64,000 nucleotides of DNA from CAWHQZ01 sp963831645 (GCA_963831645.1 CAWHQZ010000013.1:124001-188000), one strand, 5' to 3'; shown: positions 23,885 to 34,186, counted from the first letter of the stretch. The notes: generated by a model not told the origin, from the letters alone. Program-made: numbers and translations.

Positions 23885-25812
23885 ATGTCGCACCCGCTTC
23901 CTATTGCTCTCGCCCTGCTCATCACCTTCGCTGCGGTCGGCGATGCGTCGGCGGCGCGTCGGGTCAACTTTTCGCCGGCCAAATTTATTTGCGGTCTCGC
24001 GAAGAGCTTTTGCGTAACGCAGCGAAAGAGGACGCATACGAAGAAGGTTGCACGCAAGCCGAGGGCAATCAGCGCTCGGGCGGTGGCCAAGGTAGAGCCC
24101 GCGCCGAAGACCGCACCCTCGGCCGTTGCGGCGCCGACGAAGCCTGCGCCGAAGACCGCACCCTCGGCCGTTGCGGCGACAACGAAGCCCGTGCCGAAGA
24201 CCGCACCCTCGGCCGTTGCGGCGACAACGAAGCCCGTGCCGAAGACCGCACCCTCGGCCGTTGCGGCGCAACGAAGCCGCGCCGAAGACCGCACCCTCGG
24301 CCGTTGCGGCGACAACGAAGCTCGCGCCGAAGACCGCACCCTCGGCCGTTGCGGCGACAACGAAGCTCGCGCCGCAGACCGCACCCTCGACCATTGCGGC
24401 GGCAACGAAGCTCGCGCCGCAGACCGCACCCTCGGCCGTTGCGGCGACAACGAAGCTCGCGCCGCAGCCTCAACCGCCGCCTGAAGCGGAGCAGACCGCA
24501 GCGCTTCTTGCTCCCATTCCGGTGCCGCGCCCGATCCGACCTCCGCTCGCCGAACCCAACGCTGCGGCGCCGGCCACCGCTGCCGCCGTGCTCCCACCCG
24601 CCGCCGCGGTCATGTCGAATAGCGCCATGCCCGATCGCCAGAAATTCTTCGAGAGGCGGGAGTTCTTATCGCAAGCTGGCGAAAGCCGAGGCGCTGCGCC
24701 AGTGCGTTCCTTTCCCACTCGTCGATGCCGTCATGAAAGTGGAGAGCAGCTACGATCCGAGCGCGCTCGGGGCGGCGGGCGAGATCGGCCTCATGCAGCT
24801 GATACCGGAGACCGCCGCACTTCTGGGCTTCCAAGGCACAGCCGTGGAGCTGGCAGAGCCCGCCGTCAACATCACCCTCGGCACCACGTATCTCGCCCGT
24901 GCCTGGAGCCTGGCGAAGCAGGATGTCTGCACCGCCGTCATGAAATACCGGGCCGGGCATGGGGAGAGCAGGTTTTCCCAGCTCTCAGTCACCTACTGTG
25001 AGCGTGTCCGGGCGCACCTTCTGGTCAGTGGTTTCCCCGTAACGGGGAGTTTGCCGAAAGTAGATCTAGTGCCTGCACCGTCAGTGTCGGCAACGGGCGC
25101 AGATCGATCCATCCACCCGAAGCTGATGGTCCCCGAGTTTTCCGAGCTTGCGGAATTCGGCAACTGGATTTCCTACAAGAACGGACACGTCTGGCTGCCT
25201 CGCAACACTACGGCGGATTGGCGTCCCTACACTGTCGGGCGCTGGGCATTTACCAAACGCTACGGCTGGGTATGGGTTTCCGACGAGCCCTTCGGCTGGG
25301 CGACCTATCACTATGGCCGTTGGGGCTACGAAAGGGATATCGGGTGGTACTGGGTGCAGGGCAGTCAGTGGGCGCCTGCCTGGGTGTATTGGCGCCGCTC
25401 CTCCAAGCATGTTGCGTGGGCTCCCATTCCTCCGCCGGTCGGCGGAACTCAGGTCAGCGAGAGCATTGATTGCTGCCCCATCCCCTCTGATCGCTGGACT
25501 GCCGTTCCGATTGGGAACTTTCTCGATAGGGACGTGTCTAACGTCGTCGTCCGTGATGCGATCAAGGGAGCGCAGCCGATAGGCTCAGTTTGGGTCAACG
25601 ATGGTACTGTCGTGAACAAGGCTCTCGATGTGGCCTTCCTTGAGCAACAAACCCGCAGCAAAGTGCCTATTTACGATGTCAGGCTGACTGACAATGCCGC
25701 CGAAATGACAAGCGGCCTCCTCAGCCAGCTCGTCATTTTCAGACCTGAGAGATTGACTGCCGGTGCTGCAAACGCACCGCGTCTGGTGGAGAAGGCGGAA
25801 GAACTGGACTAG
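23885..25812 (+). CDS. lytic transglycosylase with Pro/Ala repeats and DUF6600-like domain (frameshifted)
   Basis: Read as one secreted protein of about 642 residues: signal peptide (PIALALLITFAAVGDASA), eight 15-residue Pro/Ala/Lys repeats, a soluble lytic transglycosylase domain (VDAVMKVESSYDPSALG with catalytic Glu, GEIGLMQLIPETA, NITLGTTYLARAW), then a Trp/Tyr-rich DUF6600-like C-terminus (YGWVWVSDEPFGWATYHYGRWG). The frame breaks at two one-base deletions in repeat 4 (about 24269 and 24278) and one insertion near 24655. Start ATG 23885 has GGAAGG. Lytic transglycosylases cleave peptidoglycan; the fusion to this envelope domain is uncommon. The repeats probably span the wall. Confidence 0.75.
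24101..24458 (+). repeat. eight 45-bp tandem repeats in the transglycosylase gene
   Basis: Eight head-to-tail copies of a 45-bp unit beginning GCGCCGAAGACCGCACCCTC; copies 1-3 and 5-8 are 45 bp, copy 4 (24236-24278) is 43 bp, explaining the frame loss. Copies differ at a few third or first positions (AAG to CAG in copies 7-8). The encoded unit is PAPKTAPSAVAATTK. Not CRISPR: no unique spacers. Confidence 0.95.
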
Positions 25813-26103
25813 GGGTCAGCCTGTCAAAGCGAGATCAGGGTTTCGATTCATTGTCGACCTGATGCGCGATCGCCGCCGAAGGGTGCCAGCGCATGGGGGG
25901 ACGAGGACCATGTGGGCCAGCTTCTGAAGCTTACCTGAGGCCCGAAAACACTACGCTGCCCCGCTGGCAACAAACGAGTCGGATCCTCAGCAATCACCGT
26001 GATATTGGATTTCGGCCTAGCCTCGGGCAAGAAGTCCGATGGGGCATGCGAACGCATATGAGGCACCCAGGGACTTTGGTGTGCGGGCGCGGCGGGAGCC
26101 GAA
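25813..26103. other. intergenic region, no gene seen
   Basis: About 290 bases between the transglycosylase stop and the cyclase start. Only short meaningless readings in all frames; presumably holds the cyclase promoter. No palindrome or terminator was recognised. Confidence 0.4.
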
Positions 26104-27349
26104 ATGCGCGAGCAAACCAGCGTTTTCACAAATATCTGGGCGCTGCCGGTCCGGCTGCCGGCGATTGTCAAGAGGCTGTTGCGCGCCGGCACTCAGGGCT
26201 ACGAGGCGCGCGACCGCCGGGGTCTGATCATCGCCAACGTCACTGGCTATCTCGCGTCCCTGTCATCCTCGATTTATGCCGTGACCTACGCCTTGCACGA
26301 TTTTGCGGGGCTTTGGCCACTCGTCGTGGGCAACCTGTTGTCCGTCATCTGCACGGCAATGGTTCCTCTGTTCCACCGCTTCGGACCGGCTGCAGCAGGT
26401 CTGTGGCTGTCGGCCGTGATTTTCTCCACCATGTTCTATTTTCTTGCCTTTCTCGGACGCGACTCCGGCATTCAGCTGAACTACATAGGCACCGCCGCCG
26501 TCGCATTGGCTATTCTCGGCGTCGAACGGCTCGCCATCGCCATTCCCATCGTGCTTGCCGCACTGATACTTCATCTCGCGGCCTGGTTCCTGTTCCCGCC
26601 TGAGGCGGCGCTCGCTGTAGAAAGCAGCTGGTTTCTCGACCAGCTCTATGCCAACTCGGCCATATCCATCATGGCAATTATTTTTCTCATCGTGTTCTAC
26701 GGCCTGAGGCTAGCCTACCTCGCCGAGGCGCGCACAGACGCGCTGCTCGATAAGATGATGCCGGCCGAAATTGTGAACCGACTTAAGGAAAATCCCGACG
26801 AAATCATTGCCGACTCCTACAGTGGCGCAACGATTCTCTTTGCCGATATCAAGGGATTCACCGGGCTTTCGGCAACGCTCGGCCCGGCGCGCATAGTGCG
26901 CCTGCTTGACGAGCTCTTTTCGGCGTTCGATCGGGAGGCGGTCGCCATTGGAATGGTCCAAATCAAGACCATTGGTGATGCCTACATGGCCGTCGCCGGG
27001 CTGCCGGTACCGCGACAAGATCATGCCGAGGCCAGCATTCGATTTGCCAAAGCCCTGCTCCGTGTGGTCCGAGATATCGGTCGTCATCATCATCTCGACC
27101 TCGGCATCCGCATCGGCATTGCGACAGGCCCGGTGATGGCCGGTGTCATCGGCCAGGCCAAGTTAACCTATGATGTCTGGGGCGACACGGTGAATCTCGC
27201 GGCGCGACTTGAAATCCTATGGTGAGCCGGGTCGAATCCACATCAGTGCCGCGACCCGCGAGGCGCTACAGCACTGCTGCGAGTTCTCGGCTCCTCACAC
27301 GATCGACCTCAAGGGCATTGGCGAGATTCAATCTTCCTTTCTGGCATAA
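26104..27349 (+). CDS. membrane-anchored class III adenylate cyclase (one frameshift)
   Basis: About 414 residues: five or six membrane helices (about 40-205), then a class III nucleotidyl cyclase domain. Metal-binding aspartates are in ILFADIKGFTG and KTIGDAYMAVAG; the lysine of IKTIGD and the aspartate of YDVWGDTVN favour ATP over GTP. The frame ends early at 27225 because of one extra A in GAAATCC near 27213; the next frame continues SYGEPGRIHISAATREAL to TAA 27349, exactly the expected end of the domain. Start ATG 26104 has GGAG. It should convert ATP to cAMP, so CRP-type control in this organism is likely. Confidence 0.85.
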
Positions 27350-27362
27350 CTATCTGTCATGC

Positions 27363-27394
27363 CTTGCATGTGTTGGCGAAGTGGCGCAACCCTG
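27363..27394. repeat. 32-bp dispersed repeat, copy A
   Basis: The 32 bases here differ from 34009-34040 at only three positions (core TGGCGAAGTGGCGCAAC). It lies just past the 3' end of the DsbA-like gene. Both copies are outside intact genes, so it is not a shared protein domain; it may be a REP-like or recombination footprint. Confidence 0.5.
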
Positions 27395-27396
27395 CA

Positions 27397-28044
27397 TTAG
27401 TTCGCGAGCTTGCGGTCGACGAGCTTTGCGAAGGTGGCAAAATCCCAGGCGCCGCGCACGCGCTCCCCGTCGACAAAGAATGTCGGAGTTGCGGTCACGT
27501 CGAAGTCCGCGTGGGCCGTCTTGGCGATCTGGTAGATACCCTCGGCCAGGTCTTTCCTCTTCAGGCAGGAATCGAACGTTTCCTGGCTCATGCCGGCTTC
27601 GCCCATGATACGCGCGAGCTCCTTTCGGGTTTCCGGGCCTGCCCAGATCTTCTGTTGCTCGAAGAGAGTTGCAATTGCCTGGAAATATTTGTTCTCCGGC
27701 AAGCACCTGGCGAGCATGAAAGCTGCCATGGCAGCGTCATCGAGCGGCAGTTCGCGGAATATCCAGAGAACTTTTCCGGTGTCGATGTATTCGCGGCGAA
27801 TTTGCGGGAAGCTGTGAGCATGGAACTGCGCGCAGTGTGGACAGGTCGCCGACGCATACTCGACCACGGTGACCGGGGCGGCGGGAGAGCCGAGGCTGCG
27901 CTCGCCGATCGCGGGCGCGGCGGCAAGAAGTTTTCGGGTGTCGACTACATCCGCATTCTGCGCAAAGGACGATGCAGAGCCGATGCTTGCCAGGAGGCCA
28001 ACAAGCAGCTCTCTCCGTCCGACAATAAGTCTCGGTTCGTCCAT
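27397..28044 (-). CDS. DsbA-family thiol-disulfide oxidoreductase
   Basis: 215 residues: signal sequence (RRELLVGLLASIGSASSFA), then a thioredoxin-fold domain with active site CPHC (ATCPHCAQFH) and the cis-Pro loop TATPTFFVDG. It resembles DsbA/BdbD-type periplasmic proteins (DUF-type 'thioredoxin_4'). It lies 28 bases downstream of a universal stress gene on the same strand, so probably co-transcribed. ATG 28044 is the start that places the signal peptide correctly; longer readings overlap the neighbour. Confidence 0.88.
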   Translation of the reverse strand: MDEPRLIVGRRELLVGLLASIGSASSFAQNADVVDTRKLLAAAPAIGERSLGSPAAPVTVVEYASATCPHCAQFHAHSFPQIRREYIDTGKVLWIFRELPLDDAAMAAFMLARCLPENKYFQAIATLFEQQKIWAGPETRKELARIMGEAGMSQETFDSCLKRKDLAEGIYQIAKTAHADFDVTATPTFFVDGERVRGAWDFATFAKLVDRKLAN

Positions 28045-28072
28045 GTTTTCGACCGGTACGGGAGGCGTCCAG

Positions 28073-28914
28073 TCAGTGCGAGAGAAAAATCGGCAACGGC
28101 GGTCTCGAAAGCATGCTCTTGGTGGCCCCGCCGAGTATGAATTCTCGGATACGAGAGTGTCCATATGCCCCCATGACGAGAAGATCCGCACGGCGTTTGG
28201 CGACATACGACTTCGAGAACCTCGCCAATGCCGCGACCCGCGGCATCGACGGTATCGAGGACATTATTTACACCATGGCGCGCCAAATGCTTGGCCAGTT
28301 CTGCGCCGGATCGCGTGACATCAATTGCCTTCTCGTTGGTAACCGTCACCACCCACACCTGCTTGGCCTTCTCAAGGACCGGCAGGGAGTTCTGCGATGG
28401 CCCTGGCTGCAGCCCTGCCGAAATCCCAGGCTACGACCACGGAATCGACTGCAAACCTGCGTTTCCGCGCGGAGGGCATGATGAGTGTGGGACGTCCGGA
28501 GCCGAAGATGATCGGCTCGGCGTACTGTTGATCGACGGGATCGTTCTCCCGCACGGGTACGATCGCCAGGTCTCGCAGCCGGGCATGCCGGATAAGCAAG
28601 TCAGCGACTTCTGACGTCAGGCATGGCTCCAATATGCGATCCTGCAAGACTTCGTGTTTCTCCGCAGCGTCCTGGAAGGCGACCAGAAGCTTCTTGGCGT
28701 TGGTCGAGCTCTTTTTGGTCTCCGCCGCAGCGAGGGCCGCAACATCAAGCAGTCTCTCAGCCAGCGCGTTCCTCGGTGCCCTGATCTTGACCTCACAGGC
28801 GATGGCCGAAACTCGTGCTCCGAGCGCAACAGCGAAGGCAACCGCCTCGTCCACCGCGGATATTGGCGTGGGCTGCGGGTATGTCGTAAGCACGAGAAGA
28901 ATATCCCTGATGGC
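28073..28914 (-). CDS. tandem universal stress protein (two frameshifts)
   Basis: About 279 residues, two UspA-like halves. The N-terminal half begins AIRDILLVLTTYPQP; the C-terminal half carries the ATP-binding signature MGAYGHSRIREFILGGAT. One-base insertions near 28397 and near 28212 split it into three frames; removing them gives a continuous family match. GTG 28914 with AGGAG eight bases upstream is preferred over the longer ATG at 28944. Such proteins are typical members of FixK regulons, but no box was seen here. Confidence 0.8.
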
Positions 28915-29012
28915 CACGTGGTTCTCCTGTCCCACCCAACTCAAAAGCAGCGATATACTTCATGAGGCACAAGGCGAGCTTTGATCCATCGCAAAGTACG
29001 GCAGGCCGTGAA

Positions 29013-29888
29013 ATGAATGACGGCACAGACCTCCCGGAGCGCGGCATCGATGCCCTGCTGCCGGCGGCAATTGCGCTCAAGGCCGAGGCGGTTGGTGTCC
29101 AGAAGACGAGGCTCGACGTGGCAAGCCTTATGGCTCTGGCGATGCTGGCGGGAGCCTTCATCGGTCTCGGCGCCATGTTTGCCACCACTGTCCTGGCAGG
29201 CGCAGACGGCGTGCTTCCGTTCGGTGTGAGTCGTTTGCTTGCCGGCATCGCCTTTTGCCTTGGGCTCATACTCGTCGTCGCGGGTGGGGCCGAACTGTTC
29301 ACCGGGAATGCCCTGATGGTCATGGCGTGGGCCGCCGGCAAGGTTCGATTGCGCGAGATGCTGCGGGCCTGGCTCATCGTCTATGTCGGTAACTTTGTCG
29401 GGGCTACCGGAACGGCACTTCTGGTGTTCCTGTCGGGACAATATCTGTCCGGGCGCGGCGCCGTCGCCGACGTTGCTCTCAAGATTGCCCTCGATAAGGT
29501 CACCTTGTCGTTCGGTCATGCGCTCTTTCTCGGCGTTCTGTGTAACGTCCTGGTGTGCCTCGCAGTGTGGCTCGCCCTCGGCGCGCGGACAACGAGCGAC
29601 AAGGTGCTCGCCGTGCTATTCCCCGTATCGGCGTTCGTCGCGGCCGGCTTCGAGCATTCCGTCGCCAACATGTACCTCATTCCGCTCGCGTTGTTCGTGA
29701 AAGCCTGGGGACCGGCGGAACTATGGACTCAGATTGGAGACAGTGCCTCCGACTTCGGAGCCCTGACGTGGCCGCTATTCTTCTACAGTCTGGTGCCCGT
29801 CACCATCGGCAATATCATTGGCGGGGGCGGCCTCGTGGGCGGCGTATATTGGTTCATCTATCTGCGGTCGCGTGATGCGTCAGGTTGA
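29013..29888 (+). CDS. formate/nitrite transporter family channel (FocA/NirC-like)
   Basis: About 290 residues with six membrane helices; conserved family features include ALLPAAIALKAEAVGV before helix 1, GGAELFTGNALMV, GNFVGATG, LCNVLVCLAVWLA and GFEHSVANMY. FNT channels pass formate, nitrite or related anions as pentamers. With a copper nitrite reductase 2.2 kb away, nitrite handling is an attractive but unproved role. ATG 29013 (GGCAGG upstream) is chosen; an in-frame ATG at 28962 would add 17 residues with no Shine-Dalgarno. Confidence 0.88.
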   Translation: MNDGTDLPERGIDALLPAAIALKAEAVGVQKTRLDVASLMALAMLAGAFIGLGAMFATTVLAGADGVLPFGVSRLLAGIAFCLGLILVVAGGAELFTGNALMVMAWAAGKVRLREMLRAWLIVYVGNFVGATGTALLVFLSGQYLSGRGAVADVALKIALDKVTLSFGHALFLGVLCNVLVCLAVWLALGARTTSDKVLAVLFPVSAFVAAGFEHSVANMYLIPLALFVKAWGPAELWTQIGDSASDFGALTWPLFFYSLVPVTIGNIIGGGGLVGGVYWFIYLRSRDASG

Positions 29889-31368
29889 TCAGCTCGCTTC
29901 TTGTTGCAATCGCGAGATAAGGGCATGAACTTTCGCGGGGCTTCCCGAGGCATCGACGCGGGTCCAGTTCACTTTTCCAACGTCGATGCGGAGCTGGGCG
30001 TCAATGACATCCGGCGTTGCGTCAGAAGCATCGTTGACGCGCGCCGCAACGCGCGCCTTGAGTTTTGCGGGACCGGCTTCGAGCCAAATACCGCGAAAAC
30101 CTGCACCTTGCCGCCTGGCGAGTTTTTCGGCGAGCCGGCGCTCGCTTTCCCGGGCAAACACGGCATCGAGCACGACGGCGCTGCGGGCAGTCAGCGCCCG
30201 CTCGGCGCGTGCAAGGATCGCTTCATAAACGTTCATCGAGGCGGCGGGTGAATAGTGCTCAGGCGTCAGACGTGCCGTCTCGGCAACTCCCGCGAGCACC
30301 TTGCGTTCGATATCGCTGCGGATGTGAAGTGCGCCGGGAGGCGGGCCGACTGAAGGAGCAAGCATCGCCGCCAGCGTCGATTTTCCGGTGCCCGAAAGGC
30401 CGCCGAGGCAGATGAGTTGTGGTTTCTGTGGCTTCAGGAAAGCGATGCTGGCGCGGAAATAGTCGAGCGCGGTGTTGCGCTCTTTGGCGGAATCGGCCAC
30501 GACCCGCTCATGGGCGAGATCGGCGGTCACGACAGCGCGAACGCCCGCGCGGGTAGCAAGGAAGAGAGGCAAAGCCCCGAGCCCCGAGAGATCCTCCTCG
30601 GCGCGGCGCCAATGCAAATAGCGATTGAGAACGATATTGGCGGCCCGACATTGGCGGTGTGCGCCACAAGTCCATGATGAGGAAGGCCAGATCGTAGAGG
30701 ACATCGATGGTGGCGATCCTTTCGCTGAACTCTATGGCATCGAAAAGAACGGGCCCGCCATCGAGAATGACGATATTGGCGCAATGCAAGTCGCCATGGC
30801 AGCGGCGTACGAGACCCTGCGCGCTGCGCAGATCCAGCAAGGGCCGCAGACGGCGCAACGCATCCTCGTAGAGTGTACGGAACTCGATCGTGTCAGGACC
30901 GGCGAAGAGATCGGGCGAAGCGCTGAAGGCGGTTGACAGCTGGGCGCCGAGCCCGGCCATGATGGCGGCGCCCGATCCTTCCGCGGGAGGTGCAAGCCGG
31001 TGGGCGGAGGCGACAGTTTTGGCCAGGGCTGCTGCCAGCCAATCATCGATACCGCCATGATTGACATGCCAGGAGAGCATCGCCTCGGGGTCGAAGCGCT
31101 TCATGACCAGCACGGGTTCACCCTCTTTCTCGGCGAGACCGACATAGAGGTCAGGTGCAAAGATGCGGTTGACCGCCAGTTCGCGCTCGAGGACGACACG
31201 CCGCAAGGCAACGGTGGAGAAATCAAGATAGGGGAGTTTCACGGCCTTCTTGATCTTGAAGGCGCGGTCACCACAGAGGAATACATGGGCGGCATGGGTT
31301 TCGACATGCTCGACGGGTGAGCCGGGAAATCCCCACATCTCGCCCTTCAGAAAGTTCGGATTTACCAT
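29889..31368 (-). CDS. APH-like kinase fused to AAA/gluconokinase-type ATPase (one frameshift)
   Basis: About 492 residues. The N-terminal part is an aminoglycoside phosphotransferase-like fold (AFKIKKAVKLPYLDFS, catalytic RRCHGDLHCANIV, metal site LFDAIEFSERIATIDV); the C-terminal part is a P-loop ATPase (GGLSGTGKSTLAAML, DAVFARESER). This fused family is widespread in proteobacteria with unknown substrate. An indel near 30655, between DLWR and AANIVLNRYLHWRRAE, breaks the frame. A 5' fragment of this gene is duplicated at 34288-34643. Start ATG 31368 is approximate. Confidence 0.8.
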
Positions 31369-31532
31369 TTGAAACAGGAAGCGGCTATAGGGTCGCACCT
31401 GGGACGCAATGTCCAGGGTCGGGCCGGGTCCCAGATTTCGCCAATAACGGGGTCAGCGCCGGGCGGTCAATCGACCGTGGGCTTTCCGCGAAACATGTCT
31501 GGTACTGCGAAGTTGATACGACGTCAGGCAGG
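31176..31532. repeat. 357-bp direct repeat flanking nirK, copy A
   Basis: Spans the first 60 or so codons of the APH-ATPase gene and about 160 bases upstream (the end of the PAN remnant). It matches 34288-34643 with about 90 percent identity by eye and a few one-base indels, in the same orientation, 3.1 kb apart. Confidence 0.8.
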
Positions 31533-31964
31533 ACACCCATGTCCAGGCGCGGCAGCTTTGGTCGCCGAGGCACTGATCCTGGCATTCCACCGGATTCCAG
31601 GTGTCGAAGTCGAGGCCCGGAATGTTGTGTCCCGGGTAAACGACGCCGTTGTCGCCAAACTCGACGATGACGTGGATGCCAGACACCGCGGCTTCGGCAC
31701 AGGCGTCGGGGTCGCGTTCTTGAGGTAGCAGACACTGGTCGAGACCGCGAAGGTGTACGCCAGGCATCGCCGCTCCGCCGGTAGATCCTCTCCCCCGTTC
31801 AAGAAGCAGAGTGCACGGCATAGCTCGTCATTGGCGGTGTCTTGCGCATGAAATCGGCGCCCGGCCGATCGAAGCCGCGCTCCGTGGTCATCACGTTGGC
31901 CGTTGCCAGGGCGGCGATCGGCCACAGGCACATGGGCAATGCGAAAAAACAGGCTGCGCTGCAT
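31385..31964 (-). pseudogene. secreted PAN/Apple-domain protein remnant
   Basis: ATG 31964 opens MQRSLFF and, after a one-base slip in a T6 run, a signal peptide (LPMCLWPIAALATANV). Further slips give two PAN/Apple-like blocks: DELCRALC...RCLAYTFAV...CYLKNA and, in another frame, NIPGLDFDTWNP-VECQDQCLGDQSCRAWTW. At least three indels are needed to read it through. PAN domains are disulfide-rich binding modules in secreted proteins. Its 3' end lies inside the 357-bp repeat. Confidence is limited because domain matches are by cysteine pattern. Confidence 0.5.
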
Positions 31965-32060
31965 GATCGTTTTCCAAGGGGCGCGCGTCATCATGAACTA
32001 AGGAATTGTCCTTTTGCGAGGCGGGACAGAAGACGATCAGACTGTTCCCACGACGACGCC

Positions 32061-32074
32061 TTGATGCAAATCAA
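32061..32074. promoter_or_regulatory. FNR/FixK/DNR-type box upstream of nirK
   Basis: TTGATGCAAATCAA is a perfect TTGAT-N4-ATCAA palindrome, 69 bases before the nirK ATG. This is the binding consensus of Crp/Fnr-family regulators responding to oxygen (FNR, FixK) or NO (DNR/NnrR). Position fits activation at about -41.5 from a start near 32110. Confidence 0.85.
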
Positions 32075-32143
32075 GACCTTCCGAACCGTACTCGCGTACG
32101 GGAGTAGACGCGAAATTTCTGGGCGTTCGAAGGGAGATCTGCG

Positions 32144-33911
32144 ATGTGGCGCAAGCTTGGAATGTTGGCCGGTGTGCTGGCCGGTGTCATCACATTGTCT
32201 GCCGGACAGACCAGCCCGGCGGATGGCGAGAAGGTTTTCCGCAAATGCGCGGCCTGCCACAGCCTCGAGGCCGGCAGGAGCAAGATTGGCCCGAGCCTGG
32301 CGGGCGCCATCGGCCGCGCGGCGGGGTCGCTGCCCGACTTCCGCTTTTCGAGCGCGCTGAGCCAGTCCGGCCTGACCTGGAACCAGCAGACGCTTGATGC
32401 TTTCCTGGCCGACCCGTCAAAGGCGGTGCCCGGCACCAGGATGGTCTTCCCCGGCTTGACGAACGCAGAGGATCGCGCCGCCGTCATCGCCTATCTCGCG
32501 GCCGCGCAGGCTGGTCCTGCGTCGTCGTCGTCGGAGGCTCCTGCCACGACTTCCGACGAGGCGGCCGGGCACACCGCACCCGCGGCGGGATTGGAACGCG
32601 ACCCGACGATTCCGGCGAACTACATCCCGGATCTCAAGTACACGCTGCGCAGCGGCGTGGCCGAAGGCCGCATGACATATATCGGTTTCGGCGGCGAGAT
32701 CGACGGCGTCGTCAATCCCGAATTGAAAGCGCACGAGGGCGACGTCGTGCAGATTACACTCATCAATGGCGAGGGCGCCGAGCACGACATCGTCATCGAG
32801 GAATTTGGAGTGAAGTCGCAGCATGTTGTTAGCAAGGGATCCGCGACTACCGTTGCGTTCCGCGCCAGGGCCGCGGGCACCGTCAACTACTACTGTTCGC
32901 TGCCCGGCCATCGCCTCTCCGGCATGGAAGGCAGGCTCGTCGTGGCGCCTGCGAAGTCGCCCGAGATCGCGAAAGCTTCGCACAGCATCGTCATGAATCC
33001 GACGTCGGTGCCGCCACCGATCGGCGACCGCGCGCCAAAGCGCGTGCGGGTCGAACTCGAAGCGATCGAATTGGAAGGCCAGATCGCCGATAGCAGCACT
33101 TACACCTACTGGACCTTCAACGGCACGGTTCCCGGCCCGTTCCTGCGCGTGCGGGTCGGCGATACGGTCGAAGTGATCATGAAGAACGACGCCGATTCCG
33201 CCATGATCCACTCGGTCGACTTCCATGGTGCGACCGGCCCGGGCGGCGGCGCCGCGCACCTGCAGGTCGGATCCGGGCGGCGCCAAGCGGGTAGACTTCA
33301 AGGCCCTCGTACCCGGCGTCTATGTCTATCACTGCGCGACGCCAATGGTAGCGCACCACATCGCCAACGGCATGTACGGCCTGATCCTGGTCGAGCCAGA
33401 GGGCGGCCTGCCGCCGGTCGACCATGAGTTCTACGTCATGCAGGGCGAGATCTATACCGAAGCGCCGTTTGGCGTGATGGGCGGCCAGGAGTTCAGTGTT
33501 GACAAGCTGTTGGCTGAGACGCCCGAGTACTTCGTCTTCAACGGCGCCGTCGGCGCTCTCACCAAGCAGCACCCGATGCACGCCAAAGTCGGCGAGACCG
33601 TGCGGATGTACGTCGGCGTCGGCGGACCGAACTTCACCTCATCGTTCCACGTGATCGGCGAGATCTTCGACCGCGTCTACGACTGGGCCGATATCATCAG
33701 CCCGCCCGCGCAGGGCGTGCAGACCGTGTCAGTGCCGCCCGGCGGCGCCACCGTCGTCGAGTTCAAGCTCGACGTGCCCGGCCGCTTCATCCTGGTCGAT
33801 CACGCGCTGTCGCGGCTCGAGCGCGGACTGGTCGGATTTCTCATCAGCGAGGGCGAGCAAGTTCCCGAGATTTACAAGCCATACGCCGAGGGCGCCGGCA
33901 CCGGGCATTAG
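32144..33911 (+). CDS. nirK: four-domain copper nitrite reductase: heme c, cupredoxin, NirK (one frameshift)
   Basis: About 588 residues. Signal peptide, then a monoheme cytochrome c domain (CAACH; Met in RMVFPGL), a cupredoxin with type 1 copper ligands (EHDIVIEEF, YYCSLPGHRLSGM), and a two-domain NirK core. NirK ligands are visible: HSVDFHGATGPGGG, YHCATPMVAHHIANGM, and SSFHVIGEIFD with the upstream HPMHAKVG. It reduces nitrite to NO in the periplasm; the attached domains would act as built-in electron donors. One extra G in GTCGGATCC near 33270 breaks the frame between QV and DPGGAKRVDFK; both sides are fully conserved, so it may be a sequencing error. FNR box 69 bases upstream. Confidence 0.9.
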
Positions 33912-34008
33912 GCAGCATGCTCCATCACCCCAGCAGCAGGGCCCATGTCTACCATAGCGTAAGACGCTGGACGTCTGCTCCCGGGGCAATAGCGTCGGTT
34001 GGGCTATC

Positions 34009-34040
34009 CCTGCATGTGCTGGCGAAGTGGCGCAACTCTG
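34009..34040. repeat. 32-bp dispersed repeat, copy B
   Basis: Matches 27363-27394 at 29 of 32 positions, same orientation, 6.6 kb away. Located in the fragment-rich stretch after nirK. Confidence 0.5.
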
Positions 34041-34052
34041 GTTGGAGGCGTG

Positions 34053-34097
34053 AGGAGGCTGTGGCCGCTGTGGCCTCCAGGAACCGGCAGGCAACGG
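34053..34097 (+). pseudogene. 45-bp fragment copied from the MgtE-like gene
   Basis: Matches 34954-34998 (inside the CBS part of the MgtE-like gene) at 42 of 45 positions and the same reading frame (EEAVAAVASRNRQAT versus QEAVAAVASRSRQAT). It is too short to be functional and marks a local duplication. Confidence 0.7.
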
Positions 34098-34186
34098 CCG
34101 TCGCCGAACAGCTTCTTGCCGCTGCCTAGCACGATCGGGACGTGAGCGTGCTGATCTCGTCGATCAGATCGTTGGTCAGCAACTCT
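34097..34186 (-). pseudogene. RibD/dihydrofolate reductase-like remnant
   Basis: On the minus strand the reading LLTNDLIDEISTLT, then after a slip VPIVLGSGKKLFGDG, matches the C-terminal region of the RibD_C/YyaP family (typically LxxxLVDELxLxxxPVLLGSGxRLF). Only about 30 codons remain. Confidence 0.55.

Noticed and set aside
24101..24458. Possible CRISPR array
   Set aside because: Repeats are contiguous with no unique spacers and encode a Pro/Ala protein tract.
23590..24597. Long open frames on both strands across the 45-bp repeats
   Set aside because: A 45-bp repeat without stops keeps all frames open; only the frame with signal peptide and transglycosylase domain has biological features.
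31515..31530. FNR-like site TTGATACGACGTCA upstream of the APH-ATPase gene
   Set aside because: The right half does not fit ATCAA/GTCAA and the repeat copy at 34624 diverges further.
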